Position numbers and translations under genes: made by a program. 64,000 nucleotides of DNA, taken from contig CAXKWD010000007.1 in NCBI GenBank assembly GCA_964059195.1, positions 24,439,023-24,503,022 on the forward strand, written 5' to 3'. This DNA comes from Ectobius pallidus (taxonomy: Eukaryota > Arthropoda > Insecta > Blattodea > Ectobiidae). The notes below the pieces were generated by a model. That model saw nothing but the letters and a program-made list of their open reading frames with translations. It was not told the DNA's origin and searched no databases. Positions 34,475-46,067 of the stretch are shown in pieces. How positions within the stretch are numbered: the first letter of the stretch is position 1; each line of letters starts with the position of its first letter.

Positions 34475-35060
34475 ATATAGTCCAGTCACCAGGTACTTTT
34501 GCCTGGAAAAAGGTCCGAAGTTAATGATTTTTTAGTATGTTGTATATGGGTATTCTGAGGTGTAGAATCCAAGTTTTCCAATTCGAGAACCTTGTGCTAA
34601 CTTCAGGGCAGCCGAAAAACCCCGACATTTTTGGGCTTTTTTCAATGTTTTCCTTATAACTCCTAAACAACGCGTTTTATCTGAAAATACTCTGTTATAA
34701 AAATTAAAGGGCAATAAATTTGCTACAATTTTCACTGTTTAAACGTTTTTTAAGTCGAATACATACCGAGATATGGAGCTTCGAAGTTTAGAGTTATTTT
34801 TCAAAATATTGAAAAACTGCAAAAAATGCAGGATTTTCCCTAGTAACTTTCATCTTCCAATATTGCTATATGAATAACGTCCAATAACCTACACAATAGA
34901 AACCCCACCCTTAATGAGATGTTCTTTTCAGAATAAAGAACACAATTCTCTATGTATAAAAATGAATTTTATAAAAATGTATAATACATGTAATGACATG
35001 TGGATATATTAATTAAGTACAAAATATGTAAATTATTGCAAATTAGTCGTTCATATTAAT

Positions 35061-36300
35061 TCATAAAAGCCTTGATCTCTTTGGTCCCAATGGCAAGTCG
35101 GCATCATCTCTCAGTGATTCCTCTTCCTCCTGAGCAATGATCTCATCGATGACGTCATCCTCCTCGTCACACTCAATGTCTGTGTCTTCCTCGTTGATGT
35201 CGGTTTCAGGCGAATTCTCCCAAGCATTTCCTGCACAATTCTTGCAGATGGTTGAGCATCGGAGTCCTGCATTTTTGCAGCTGCAAGCCCCGGTGCTATA
35301 CCCTGTCATGCACTCGCAATGTATCATGTGCAGCAACTTTTCTGGAGCTGCATCCATGGTCGTCGTTATAGGGATCAGCCCTCGATTCGTTAAGGTCCAG
35401 CCCCAAACTGACGGTAACGTTTTGTAGCCCAGCCACGTCTGCACTTGCAGATAGGTACGAAAAGAATGGTACCGGGCAGCGTCTCGTGTAGGGGGCAATC
35501 TGGCAAGGTTGAATTTGGATTTTGACACGGAGTTGGAAAATATTCGGTACCGAAGATCATCCAGAGTATCTGTGTCCATGTTACCACCGTACAGTATCAC
35601 AAGAAAATTTTCCCCTGCTTCCGAAATTTGGCATGGTGTTGCTTCGTTATCTTTGAAAACACTAATGATGTCAGACAGAGAACGGTTTTTTCATACACAG
35701 TGAAAACTTTCTTCTTTCCTTGTCCAAATGGGTTTGATGTAGTGTCACACCCGCTTGCTGCATGAAGGAAAAGAATATCCTGAGTATTGTATTTGCACGA
35801 AGCTGGCTAATACAAAACACTGGGGTATTACCTCTCCCACTCTTTTGGAAATAAACGTTCTTTTGAGAAGAGTCTAATGCAGTCAGCAATACTAAGAGAT
35901 CAATGTCTTCACCTGTGATAGTAACACTATCGAAGTGCAGTAGATATTGCAGTTTTCACTATCATGAAATCAGCATCTTCTATTGCCTGCTTAACTTCGA
36001 TGCCCTTTGCTGCCATTTCAGTCATCAGCATTGAAATAAAGTTTCTCTTGTTCGTGTCATTGGACAAAAATTTTTCTTGCGACAATGTAACGGCCGTTGT
36101 TAAAGAAAATACAAATTTTCTGGACGATTGCAGCAAAGCCCGGTGATATCGTTCAGCTGCTTTGGTGCTCTGATAAGCGATGTCACTAAGATATCCATCG
36201 AATACTACTATGGCATTATACCCAAAGGGTTTCTGTACCTAGTCCACGTAGGTCTTGCACACTGACTTGAACGTGCGTGATGTAGTCTTACCCCATACAA
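35061..36300 (-). pseudogene. Decayed nuclease-like gene with cysteine-rich C-terminus
   Basis: Reading the minus strand across frames gives ordered motifs. IVVFDGY (36191-36211) recalls the FEN1 N-domain VFDG box, followed by a basic STKAAERYHR. AIEDADFMIVKTA (acidic, about 35969-35986) and GEDIDLLVLL (GEDID 35899-35913) follow. SGCDTT (35738-35755) recalls the FEN1/XPG 'GSDY' position. Then come a conserved block with TWLGYKTLPSVWGW and a Cys-rich tail with C at residues 95, 97, 106, 108, 115, 119 and 122 of the 179-residue last segment, then an acidic end. I recognise it as a family recurring in invertebrate genomes, usually unnamed. Breaks: TAG at 36239-36241 and frameshifts near 35940 and in 35690-35890. 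Confidence 0.7.
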
Positions 36301-36366
36301 CCTTATGCAGTCACTTACTACACATTTTCTGCTGCCAAGGTCTTCATCCTGTAAGGAGTGAATGCT

Positions 36367-36450
36367 GAAATGGCAGCAAAGGAGGACATCATCGATAAGA
36401 TCATTGCTCAGGAGGAATTACTGAGAGATGCATGCCGATTTGCCAATCGG
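36367..36450 (+). pseudogene. Second copy of the nuclease gene's C-terminal codons
   Basis: Plus-strand peptide DIIDKIIAQEELLRDA matches DVIDEIIAQEEEESLRDDA at the end of the minus-strand gene (35080-35150). It shows the inverted arm captured coding DNA from the same 3' end. Confidence 0.75.
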
Positions 36451-37159
36451 GAGCAAAGAGATCATTGCTTTTATCAATCAATATTAATGGAAGTTTGTAA
36501 TAATTTACATATTTTCTACTCAGTTAATATATCCACATATCATATGTAGTATAAATTTTTATAAAATAAATTTTTATGTATCGATTATTGTGTACTTTAT
36601 TCTTAAATGAACATCTCATTAAGAATGGGGTTTCTATTGTGTAGGTTATTGAACGTTATTCATACAGAAATGTTTAAAGATGAATGTTACTAGGAAAAAT
36701 GCTCCATTTTCGCAGTTTTTCGATATTTTGAGAATTTTTCAAAACTTTGAAGCACCATATATCGGTACATATTTGGTTTTCTAAAACATTTAAACAGTTC
36801 AAATAATAGGAAATTTCATGCCCTTTAACTTTTGTAATGGAGTGTTTTAGGCTAATATGCATTGTTTAGGAGTTATAAGGAAAACACTGAAAAAAACCAA
36901 CATTTCAGGGTTTTTCGGCTGCCCTGAAGTTAGCACAAGGTTCTCGAATTGGAAAACTTGGATTCTACACCACAGAATATCCACATACAACATATTAAAA
37001 AATCATTAACTTCGGAACTTTTTCCAGGCAAAAATACCTTGTGACTGGACTATAAGCCGTTCCACGGCCTTCAAGGAAATCGCCCAACAGAACGTCCTGA
37101 TGGGAGGAGGGAGGGGGATGATGATGTTAAATTTATTAATTTAGATTCACCTACCATTA

Positions 37160-37576
37160 CTACTATTATTATCCATATAGAAATGTTGGAAGATGAAATT
37201 TACTAGGGAAAATCCTGCATTTTTTGCAGTTTTTCAATATTTTGAAAAATAACTCGAAACTTCGAAGATCCATATCTCGGTACGTATTCGACTTAAAAAA
37301 CGTTTAAACAGTGAAAATTGTAGAAAATTTATTGCCCTTTAATTTTTATAATAGAGTATTTTCAGAAAAAACGCGTTGTTTAGGAGTTATAAGGAAAACA
37401 TTGAAAAAAGCCCAAAAATTTCAGGGTTTTTCGGCTGCCCTGAAGTTAGCACAAGGTTCTCGAATTGGAAAACTTGGATTCTACACCTCAGAATACCCAT
37501 ATACAACATACTAAAAAATCATTAACTTCGGACTTTTTTCCAGGCAAACCCAATTTTCAGTACCTGGTGACTGGAC
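37160..37576 (+). mobile_element. Truncated third copy of the nuclease element's 3' end
   Basis: Matches 36660-37050 in the same orientation and ends in the same inverted terminus (GGTGACTGGAC, 37566-37576), followed by TAAT. It is closer in sequence to the LEFT arm than to the right arm (for example 'cgcgttgtttaggagttata'), suggesting separate insertions or exchange between arms. Confidence 0.8.
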
Positions 37577-37579
37577 TAA

Positions 37580-38265
37580 TAGTCAAAATCCGGTAAAACA
37601 TCTGAGACACCAAACAAAAAGTTCTTTTTTGTTGGGCTGTATTATATACCATTAAAAGTTGCCTTCACAACAGTGCATAATGCTTCTTGCAATGAAGGTG
37701 CAATAATTCATTATGTTCCGAAATAGGTGTTCAATATTGTTCTACTTAGGTTCTTTCTTTACTATCAATATTAGTACTAGTCTAATCGTTCTTTTAAGAC
37801 GCGAGGTGAAGGGATATATAGCTTAAGAAATTATAACATAAAGCGGCAAGCTGAATTTTAAGTCTTTTATAAAAAGCTACCAATTTCTGGAAGCATGGAA
37901 CTGTTTTCTTATATTCCACAGTCTAAAAATAAATTCTACATATTAAATTTAAAAACATACCTACATGTTTTTTTCCTCTGGTATCCTCCTGAGTGACTTT
38001 TTTTTTACCATAGGTATGTCCACGAGAGATTAGGAGATTGCGAGAGATGAATAAAATTAACGGATTATGTAAATAGTTATTTTATTACCTTGTTGTCAAT
38101 ATTCTGTCAGCTATGAGATCAACGTGAATAAGAATTCGATGAATCGATTCGAGTTGCCAGATTATATAACCAATGCTTCTCAATATTGCATACCACAAGA
38201 TACTGTAGAGAGCATCGCCGTCATTGCTGACATCAGAACATAATAAAAGCATAGGAACTTGTTTG
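37580..38265. other. No gene seen
   Basis: AT-rich sequence without recognisable features. Confidence 0.4.
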
Positions 38266-38269
38266 CACC

Positions 38270-40370
38270 AAATCGAAATTCTGTTTTAATCAATGGACAT
38301 TTATAATATTTCAATTTCAAAACAAGTTATAATGTATTAAATAATGTATTTTCATACTGCTCATGGCAGGATGTGACGTATTAAACTCCGCACGTTTATG
38401 CTTTATGCGTCCAGTAATGAGCTGTCGTTTTATCAGATAAAATTGCATCCTTGCGATCCGAGGAAGGATATTATAAGATAAACGATCGTGATTGGTCTAT
38501 ATCCGAGGCATTGCAAAACGTTATTGGTCAATATCAAACACGCGTCGTTTATAATTGCTGCTACACTGTTCCCTACTTACAGTACAACAATTAGCTAACG
38601 TTAATGATTCTCCCTGTCTTAATCTTACCACGCTCCGTAACCTTTGCAATCACTTTCCTATCTTTACCATGAAATATGAGATGACTTGAACGCGTTGGGG
38701 TTTGTAGCGTTTCTTGTGACGGGCTTGGAACTGTTTCAGCCATTGCACAAAGAATAAAAATTGTATAAGAAAGAAAGAAATATAACATGATGCCTACTAA
38801 AGGAATCCTTTTTCAAGGATACCACCACTGGAAATGGTAATGTTTTTCTTTTCGGCCGTTTGATTTAGAGACTGTCTTGATGTGGACTGCATTATTGAGT
38901 ACGAGGCCCGAAAAAATGTGTGATCACAATTGCGCTTAAAATACTAATTAATGCAGACCTACTATATAAGTAAAATGAGATATAAGTTACACGAATAAAG
39001 AGTTTTATGACTATTCCATTTCTACGGCGCAGTTGTCCATTGCATGGCCATGCGGCTTCCTTTTGTTAGGACGAAAAGTTTGCCGACACCTCAACACATG
39101 TTCTTTATTTTAACCGCACTAATCAGCTAATTAGCTCAGCCAATGAAAATCTAAGAATGTCGTGTGACGGCTGTGATAACTGCTCGTCAAATCCGCGTGG
39201 AACGAAATACGGGATTGCTAGATCTAGTTACAGTTAAAAATAACAAGTGTGATGGACTGATTAAAGCGAGGGAAGAACTTAGGTCAGTGATAACAATGAG
39301 AGAATATTACAACGTTGCTTGTGTTTTGGAAAGCGGAAACCAAGATCGAATTGGTCAGAAACGTAAAGAAACACCAAAATAATGGTTTATTCCTTTAAAG
39401 CCATGGGTATATAATGAAAAACTCCACTATATTTCATAATGACGTTTAACAATGGCTCGGCTATCGATTTGAAACGGTGGTTTAAATTATATAGGCTTGA
39501 AAAGAAAAGGTTTAATCGGACTGTTCCATTCATAATCCTCTTTGACATTGACCAATAACAATTAACAGTACATCGGATACCGATCAATCACGGTTGTTTA
39601 TCTTGTATGGATCTATGCTTGCAAGGAAAGGGTTTCAACTTCAGCTCGTTAAGGTATCATTAGCCGTCACGGTGGCTCATGCTTAGCGCGTGGGCCTGAC
39701 ATGCTAGCGGTCACGGGTTCAAATCTCGGGCCTGGCGGGCGTGTCATTCGTGATTGACGAAGCCTTGACCTTTGGGGGGGTTTTCTCGGGGATCCTCCCG
39801 TTTCCCCCTCTCATTCCACCAACACTCTCCATTTCATCTTCAAACTTCCCCCTCATAATCTTCCCGTTTCCTTTCCCGATTTCCGGTTTACCCTCGCCCC
39901 ATCACCTGCTGTGGGCCTCTCCCGTCCTCCCCGTGGCTTGTGGTCCTGAAGTTGCTGGCTGGTGTGCTGCCAACCTGGGGGCTCTGTAAGAGGTACCGAG
40001 GCAGTGGCACACGTGGCATGGTAGAGGAATCTGTTGGACGTGGGGGAGTTCCGTGAGGGCTCGCGGTGGGGTCTTTTGTCGAGGGGCCGTTGGGCTTGCA
40101 TATAATTCCATTCCCGGAGGTTGGCACAATGGGCCGCAAGGCCGAAGTGCTTAGGGGCGTCCCAACCCGCCTTCCACCCTTAAGGGGACAAATCAATCAA
40201 TAAGGTATCATGCAATGAATAATACTAGTCACATCTCTGTTGTTGCCAGTGAACAGAATAGTCTAAAATCTCTTTATTTTTTACAACATAACTGATTTGA
40301 AAGTTGAAATAATTTAAACGCGCATTGATTGAAAACTTAATTTCGATTCGATGGAAGCCCATGATTCGTG
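38270..40370. repeat. Diverged inverted repeat pair, possible old DNA transposon
   Basis: The left arm 38270-38590 and right arm 39500-40370 align as inverted copies once the SINE at 39661-40211 is removed. Examples: 'attgaccaataac' at 39550 versus 'ttattggtcaat' near 38521; 'gatcaatcacggttgttta' versus 'taaacgatcgtgattggtc'; 'aatttcgattcgatgg' versus 'ccaaatcgaaatt'. The core of about 0.9 kb has no recognised gene. Similar sequence recurs in direct orientation at 41740-42000. Confidence 0.5.
39661..40200 (+). mobile_element. tRNA-derived SINE with (AATC)n tail
   Basis: 540 bp bracketed by the 11-mer TAAGGTATCAT (39650-39660, 40201-40211). It starts with a tRNA-like head: box A in 'ggctcatgcttagcgcgtgg' and box B 'cgggttcaaatct' (39714-39726). 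The body contains 'gttttctcggggatcctccc', and the end is 'aaatcaatcaa'. The (AATC)n tail matches the tail of the LINE at 311-5081, so a LINE of that type may mobilise it. Open frames inside are composition artefacts. Confidence 0.9.
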
Positions 40371-40943
40371 TGATCTTATTCTGTTCTGGTTTACCTTATC
40401 TCAATTTTGAGGTGAACTTTTTCTCATTCTAACTGTTCGTAGCATTGGTTAGTTTTGGTAGCTCAATCGATTGTTCATTCATTTAGTAAGCCGTAATCTC
40501 ACAAATTTAACAGCTAATTAATGATGGATCTTCAACCATCAATATTTATTTATGTACATTGTGTTTTAGTCATGGAATAGTTTCAATACATCCCACTTGA
40601 GATGACAAGTTCCATCGGAAAAATTTAACGATCAAACGATAAACTCGTAATCAATCGTGGGATTACCTATTGTGACAAAGCCAGAAAAGCCTAGAAGCTG
40701 ATAGAAGAAGGACTCCGGCCGAAAGAACTAGAATTAGATAAATCCAGAAAGGGACGGCCCTCTTATTGCTGATTGGAGCCGCGCGCCGACGGGTGCGGCC
40801 TACTCCCTAGCACGGCGCGGTGAGTGACGGTGCGCGCTCGTGGGAGGGGCCAGAGGTGGAGCCACGCGCTAAGGGCTGCGACGGCGCCCCACGCGGACAT
40901 TCTAGACCATGCGCGGGCGGAGCTTTCCAGATCTCGACTCTGG

Positions 40944-40966
40944 AACTTTCGTTAAGGCTATATAAG
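40944..40966 (+). promoter_or_regulatory. LTR core promoter: TATA box with an upstream GAAnnTTC element
   Basis: TATATAAG at 40959-40966, preceded by GAACTTTC (about 40943-40950), which fits the inverted-pentamer pattern of heat-shock elements. The TATA call is good; the heat-shock reading is only suggestive. Confidence 0.55.
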
Positions 40967-41574
40967 GAGTGCGAGCAGCCGAGCCAGTCAGTCAGTGAAG
41001 GAGCGGCAGTCAGGGTGAAGAGTTCAGTCAGTCAACGAATGAGAGTAACAGCGACAGTCAGTTCAGTGTGAAGAGTCAGTACATCAGAGGAGAGGCAGTC
41101 CGTGAAGAGCCAGAGGGTCAACGAGGGAACAGTCTGAGAGGCAGTCCGTGAGTAACGGCGAGCGTCAGCGTCAGAGGGTGAGCTGGACGGAGAGGACTGA
41201 TCAGCGCGGCCTCAAGTGAGTGTGTCTTGGGAAGCTGAGGAGCCAGTGACCGGAGGGACCTGAGAGCGGAATAGCTAGTCAACGGGGAACTAGTGACCGG
41301 AGGGAAGGGTGAACGGAAGAGCTGGTGAGCTGATCTGGGCTGAGGCAGTGCCGTCCCGGGGAACTCTGCGCGACGGGTGGATCGTACAGCGGCAGCGAGG
41401 ACTGTGGAGTTGACCGGCGCGACGCGGAATCATCTCGACTGGGAGTCCGCACAGTGTGTGCGAACGGAACAGTGCTGTAATTAGGACTGAGCACAGTGAG
41501 AGTGAGCACTGAACAGGACAGTGAACTGGCAAATAGCCTGGAGTTTTCTGGCTGTATCGACAATTGTTGCAGGA

Positions 41575-41580
41575 AATAAA
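41575..41580 (+). terminator. LTR polyadenylation signal
   Basis: AATAAA 66 bp before the LTR end, consistent with the R-U5 boundary following it. Confidence 0.7.
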
Positions 41581-41650
41581 GAAACCTCCATCCTTCAATT
41601 ATAAACTCGGTGTTCTCATTTTGAACCCCGACGAGCCCTTGTTACACTAT

Positions 41651-44300
41651 TATATAATGTCACCTCTTATTGCATATTGGAGGTGATTAATACCTCGCCT
41701 ATCAAGATTAATCCCGGGGAATAAAATAAATACAATTTGTTTACAACGTAGCATATTCATAAATTGAAACTATTTAAGCATGCATTGTTTAAAAACACAA
41801 TTTTCACTCGATGCGAGCCACTTCCTGTCAGCGAGCTTTTGGTTACCAGTTCCTTCTTGGAAAACTGTAGAGAATATTTTATACGTCATTTTTCAAGTTG
41901 TACTTGTATCGTTAACTACTACTTCTTGACGCAATAATGATTTCAATTCGCACACGCGAATCGACTTACAAACTCGTAACCTCTTGTGGATTAATCTGTA
42001 AGAAAATTCTGAAACTTAAATTCGAAACCATTTTTCAGGGCAGTTAGTCTACAATGGTACAGTACTCACTCTCAAACTGAAAGCATGGTCGACGTTACAG
42101 ACAGAGGCGGCGGGTATTCGAATGCAAGTGAAACGGCTGAGATGAAAACATTGACGGTATCAAGCTAGTATCCACGCGGTTAACTAAAGCGCGTGGAGCC
42201 GTGGACTATATTTTCATGGTGGACTTTAGCACTCCACGCATGCGCACTCCCAACGACATATTCAAATTTTAACGGTCACGAAGCTTTCAGATTTCAGGCG
42301 ATCTCTGTAGCGATGGTGCCGTACAGATTTTACTGAATATTTTTGAATGTCAATGGCAATATCTTGAGGATTTTCAGATGATTCAAGACATGATCATTTT
42401 CTAACAATCCCTTATTTCCAAGTAAGAAGTAAATTACAGTTCAAGTTAGTGTGGAGAAATTTTAATATCTTTAGATATATAGCAGATTTGATTCATAAAT
42501 ATTTTCTTTTCTTGGTGAAGTTTGATTGCGTAATTTATGTCATTTAAAAAACGCTAGATCAGGGTAGCTGTTTCCTTTGTATTTTACTTTCTTTCGTTTC
42601 TTCGGACTTCCCAGAAATAATAATATTATTCCTTGAAGTCAGTTTTGTAATTAGGTCCCTTTGCAATTGTATATTGACACCCCAGTAATTCAATCTTATG
42701 GTCAGACAAGTAAAACTGAGGGTGGCCCAAATAGTATATTTGATCATGACAATGATAATATTGATCATAACAACAAACAATGTTTAATAATAACAAGGCC
42801 TCATGAAAATAATTCAAATGACTCATGAAAATAATTCAAATGAACGGTAATGATAATACCGTGGTATCAGAGTCTCTTTTTACGAGAATATAGAATTTGG
42901 GTCGACATTAAATTATTTTTATGGTACCCAGAATTGCAATATTGCTTTCTTTTCGACCGCGACTTCGATTCCAAGTTGGAGCTAATGTGATTTCAGTGCC
43001 AGTATTATTATTATGCAGCGTATATGGTAGCAATTTGAAGTTATTTTCATTTGAGTTGGAAACCTGTCAAATGGACTCACGTTCCGAATGTCCCCCAGTC
43101 CACTCATTTGCCGTCTACGTGATTGCCCATTTCTCTGTGGGCCTCAACACATCTCCCAGTTGAAACTGTCGTACACATACCACAATTAAAACCCTTTTCC
43201 AGCCGATTATAAAGTTTATGAACACAATTGAACGAAATTCTATGAACTACATAAAAGAAGGAACTGAAGTGAAAACTGCAAATTTACAACAATTCTATTT
43301 CCTCTGCGATTATAGCAAAAATATCTTATTTAAGTATTCAAAAGGTTTGTTTGCATTTTTTCAATATAAAATCTAACAAATTTACGCAGTATTTTAGGCT
43401 ATATCCGAATGAACATACCTTTGTTTAGACTGAGCTATACTAGGCCTATAGAGAGATACAAGTTTGAAAAGAAAATAGTTAGCATTAATAATACATATTA
43501 GATTTTTACATTTACAGTAACTTTCGTACGATTTTAAACATAATGGGAAGTGTTCCTTTTGTTTTACTTTACTCACGGGTACGTATTGTAAAAATTAAAC
43601 AGGAGAGCCCACGACAGTGTTCAGTCAGAGATAAATAAAAAAAAAATAGAGATTGCATGTTTGGAAAATCCGCGTCAGAATTTTCCGGGATTCCAATCCA
43701 GAATTTCTATCATCTAGAAGTAAACAACCTATATCAGCAGGCGATATTTAAGATTACTTGAAACTGTTCTGTCAAGATTTCAAAATACAAGTTACAGTAG
43801 TCTAAAAAAATTTCTAACTGGTTAAGTTCTTCATGTAAGAAATTCATCAGTTATTAAATGATCTAACAATATTGCACAATATAATAAAAAAAATATATAT
43901 ATATAAGTTTTCATTTAATAATACACGCCCATATATACATTTGCATTGCATTTAAAGTGCAAACTGAAGATAGGAAGGCTGTTGTATGTAATTATTGTTG
44001 TAGCTATTGTTGCAGGGTCTGTCTTCTTGACAGGGAGAATAATAGTATTTTTGTTTCTTTACTAGCAACATGTTCCATTATATCAACGGTAATAAGTTAC
44101 TGCATGCAGTGTTTTACTTTCATAACATGTCATTTGTTTTGTCGTTCTACACGTAATACAAAACAGGCCTATTTATCAGATGGCTATGTTTCATATAGTC
44201 TGAATTACTCTTAATTACTTAAAATACGCTTAAATTTTATAATTCTAGTTATCCGATATTCTGACTGTAGGCCTACTTTTACAATTGCTTTGTATAATTA
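41651..44300. other. Gene-free stretch
   Basis: 41740-42000 is a diverged direct repeat of 40284-40670. 42100-42260 is somewhat CpG-rich. No gene is recognised elsewhere; open frames here are short and unlike known proteins. Confidence 0.45.
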
Positions 44301-44301
44301 C

Positions 44302-44800
44302 TAGGATGTGCCCGCGGCTTCGCCCACGATAATTAATTGAAAAATTAGAAATTAATAGTATAATAATTATTAAAGCATTATATTTATTAACACTTGCACG
44401 CGAATCATTCTTAAACTAAACCATTAATAATTAATGAAACAGCTAAAATTCCGGCTTTAGAGTACATTCCACGATTAGAAATTGCCACCTGGGAAAACGA
44501 TCTCAGATTCGATTATGCAGTTCCAAAGATAACTGTGAACCACTGCCTTCTAAACTGTATAGGCTAATTCTCGTGCGTAATTCTCGAGACGGCGGTGGAT
44601 AATACGTATCGTTTTTCAACTGTTTGTTGACAGATGAATGAGATGTGAATTTTATTTGATAAATTCAGTGTAATTTTCAGAAATTATATAATTTTTCAAG
44701 AGAAGGAGTGATTGATTTGGATTATTATTATCAGCGATATTTCAAGAGTTAAATCATCAATATTTTACTGCTGGTGCCCCCGGCTTCGCCCGCCATTATT
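44302..44800 (+). repeat. Dispersed repeat with GC-rich hairpin motifs
   Basis: 'gtgcccgcggcttcgcccac' near 44308 and 'gtgcccccggcttcgcccgc' near 44775 are self-complementary GC-rich motifs in AT-rich DNA. A similar one occurs near 22790. 44425-44520 also resembles 30600-30700. They look like ends of an old mobile family I cannot name. Confidence 0.45.
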
Positions 44801-45350
44801 CATTGTCTCCAGGATTTTTAAGAAATTTACACTGGTAGATTATTAAAAATGTTTGTGGTTCAGAGCTATGAAAATTGTAAGTAAAAATAAAATTAGAATA
44901 TTTGTTCATTGTGTTCATTTCACTTAGGCCTTATATAATAAAGAAACGGTTTTCCTAATCTTGTAGTCGTCATGAAAGTTTAGACTGCGAGAGACGAACA
45001 TCGCCGAGTATACCCGAGTATACCCGATGTCTCACGAAGCGGGCGAGCAAGCACGCTATTTAGGGCCGTTGAATTGTATAAGAGTAGATTATCTTGCTTT
45101 AATGATTAGGCTTTCATAAGTTTGATGGTTGTGCCTCCTAACAATAATAATTAATAAGGTACTAAAATAATGTTACTGTAGGCCTAATCATAATAATGAT
45201 CCTATACACAACATTTATATTACAATAAGTAAATAAAAAATTTAATTTAGTAATGCCTGTCCTTACTTTCTAACACTGATTTTTTCTGCTGGTAATTTTA
45301 ACGGATACAAACAAATTTAAGAAGCGCACTTTAAAGTTACCGTGCTGACT
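44801..45350. other. No gene seen
   Basis: AT-rich. A short duplication 'gagtatacccgagtataccc' lies near 45006. Nothing else is supported. Confidence 0.4.
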
Positions 45351-45395
45351 AACCTGACCTAACCTAACCTAACCTAACCTAACCTAACCTAACCT
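45351..45395 (-). repeat. Interstitial telomeric repeat (TTAGG)n
   Basis: About eight AACCT units on the plus strand, i.e. TTAGG on the minus strand, the standard insect telomere repeat. The run is short, perfect apart from one GACCT unit at its start, and embedded in ordinary sequence. It is an interstitial tract rather than a chromosome end. Confidence 0.9.
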
Positions 45396-46060
45396 ACTAA
45401 CTAGTACGAGGTCCTAGGGTAGAATCCCGACTCCCTCTCATGGAATTGTTCTTCATTCAATAATTATTCCGTGTTATGTATGAACGGAGTACTTGTTACT
45501 TTATGTTTTAAATAAATATTTAAGTAATAGATGGGGGCCTGACGCCTGCCACTAAACGATACCCTAAGGGATCACTAGGGGTCGTCCACGACCGGATGGA
45601 GGACTTACCTATTCCTTTAGAAACCTCATGTTCTGCTTGTGATCATTACGATTGTTAAGTGTTATGAAATTAACAAGACTTAATAATTATTATCTCATAG
45701 GCTATCCAAAATAATTTTAATTCATTGATTGGCCTAACTGGAAAATCCTACTGTTCAGCCTTGGTAGTGTCACCTTCTTTAACATCATATGCTCCACTGA
45801 GAATGTTTAGGAACAGAAAACAATAAAACTACCTTAATCTAATTCTTTCGCCTTCTCCTACTACATACAAAGAAGTACTTCTGAATACATTAAATCAACG
45901 GTTATACTCGAGGTCTCTTAGCCATTAGCTAATAAAATTACGTCCATCCATAGTCCGTCCTCTACAATGTATCCACTAGCCATAGGTAAATAAATAATCT
46001 GCATAAGTTATAAAGACAAAGATTTTAATGAAATGATAATTCTTTCACACTGGCCGTGGC
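45396..46060. other. No gene seen
   Basis: A moderately GC-rich patch at 45530-45600 ('gggatcactaggggtcgtcc') may be a repeat. Nothing else is supported. Confidence 0.4.
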
Positions 46061-46067
46061 TAAGGTG

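Larger units (their letters stand above)
34480..37050. mobile_element. Foldback DNA element carrying a decayed FEN1/XPG-like nuclease gene
   Basis: 2,571 bp flanked by TATA (34476-34479, 37051-37054). The ends GTCCAGTCACCAGGTA (left) and, inverted, GTCCAGTCACAAGGTA (right) open inverted arms of about 600-660 bp (34480-35140 / 36385-37050) that even include the gene's C-terminal codons on both sides. The element is thus one long 3' half plus an inverted second 3' end. The core encodes a nuclease-like gene on the minus strand. A further 3'-end copy lies at 37160-37576. The superfamily is not identified; the target could be TA or TATA. Confidence 0.8.
40671..41646 (+). mobile_element. Solo LTR, probably Ty3/gypsy-type
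   Basis: 976 bp starting TGTGACAA and ending TTGTTACA (a near-perfect TG...CA inverted pair), flanked by CTAT (40667-40670, 41647-41650). A 4-bp target duplication fits Ty3/gypsy integration. It is strikingly GC- and CpG-rich for the window. It contains a TATA box at 40959-40966 and a poly(A) signal at 41575-41580, as an LTR should. No internal region follows on either side, so this is a solo LTR left by recombination. The orientation is plus. Confidence 0.85.

Noticed and set aside
39741..40196. Overlapping Pro/Ser-rich frames around 39.9-40.2 kb
   Set aside because: They fall inside a TSD-flanked SINE with higher GC content; open frames there are composition effects.
40820..41598. GC-rich region at 41 kb as a CpG-island promoter and first exon of a host gene
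   Set aside because: TG...CA ends, a matching 4-bp flank, a TATA box and a late AATAAA fit a solo LTR better.
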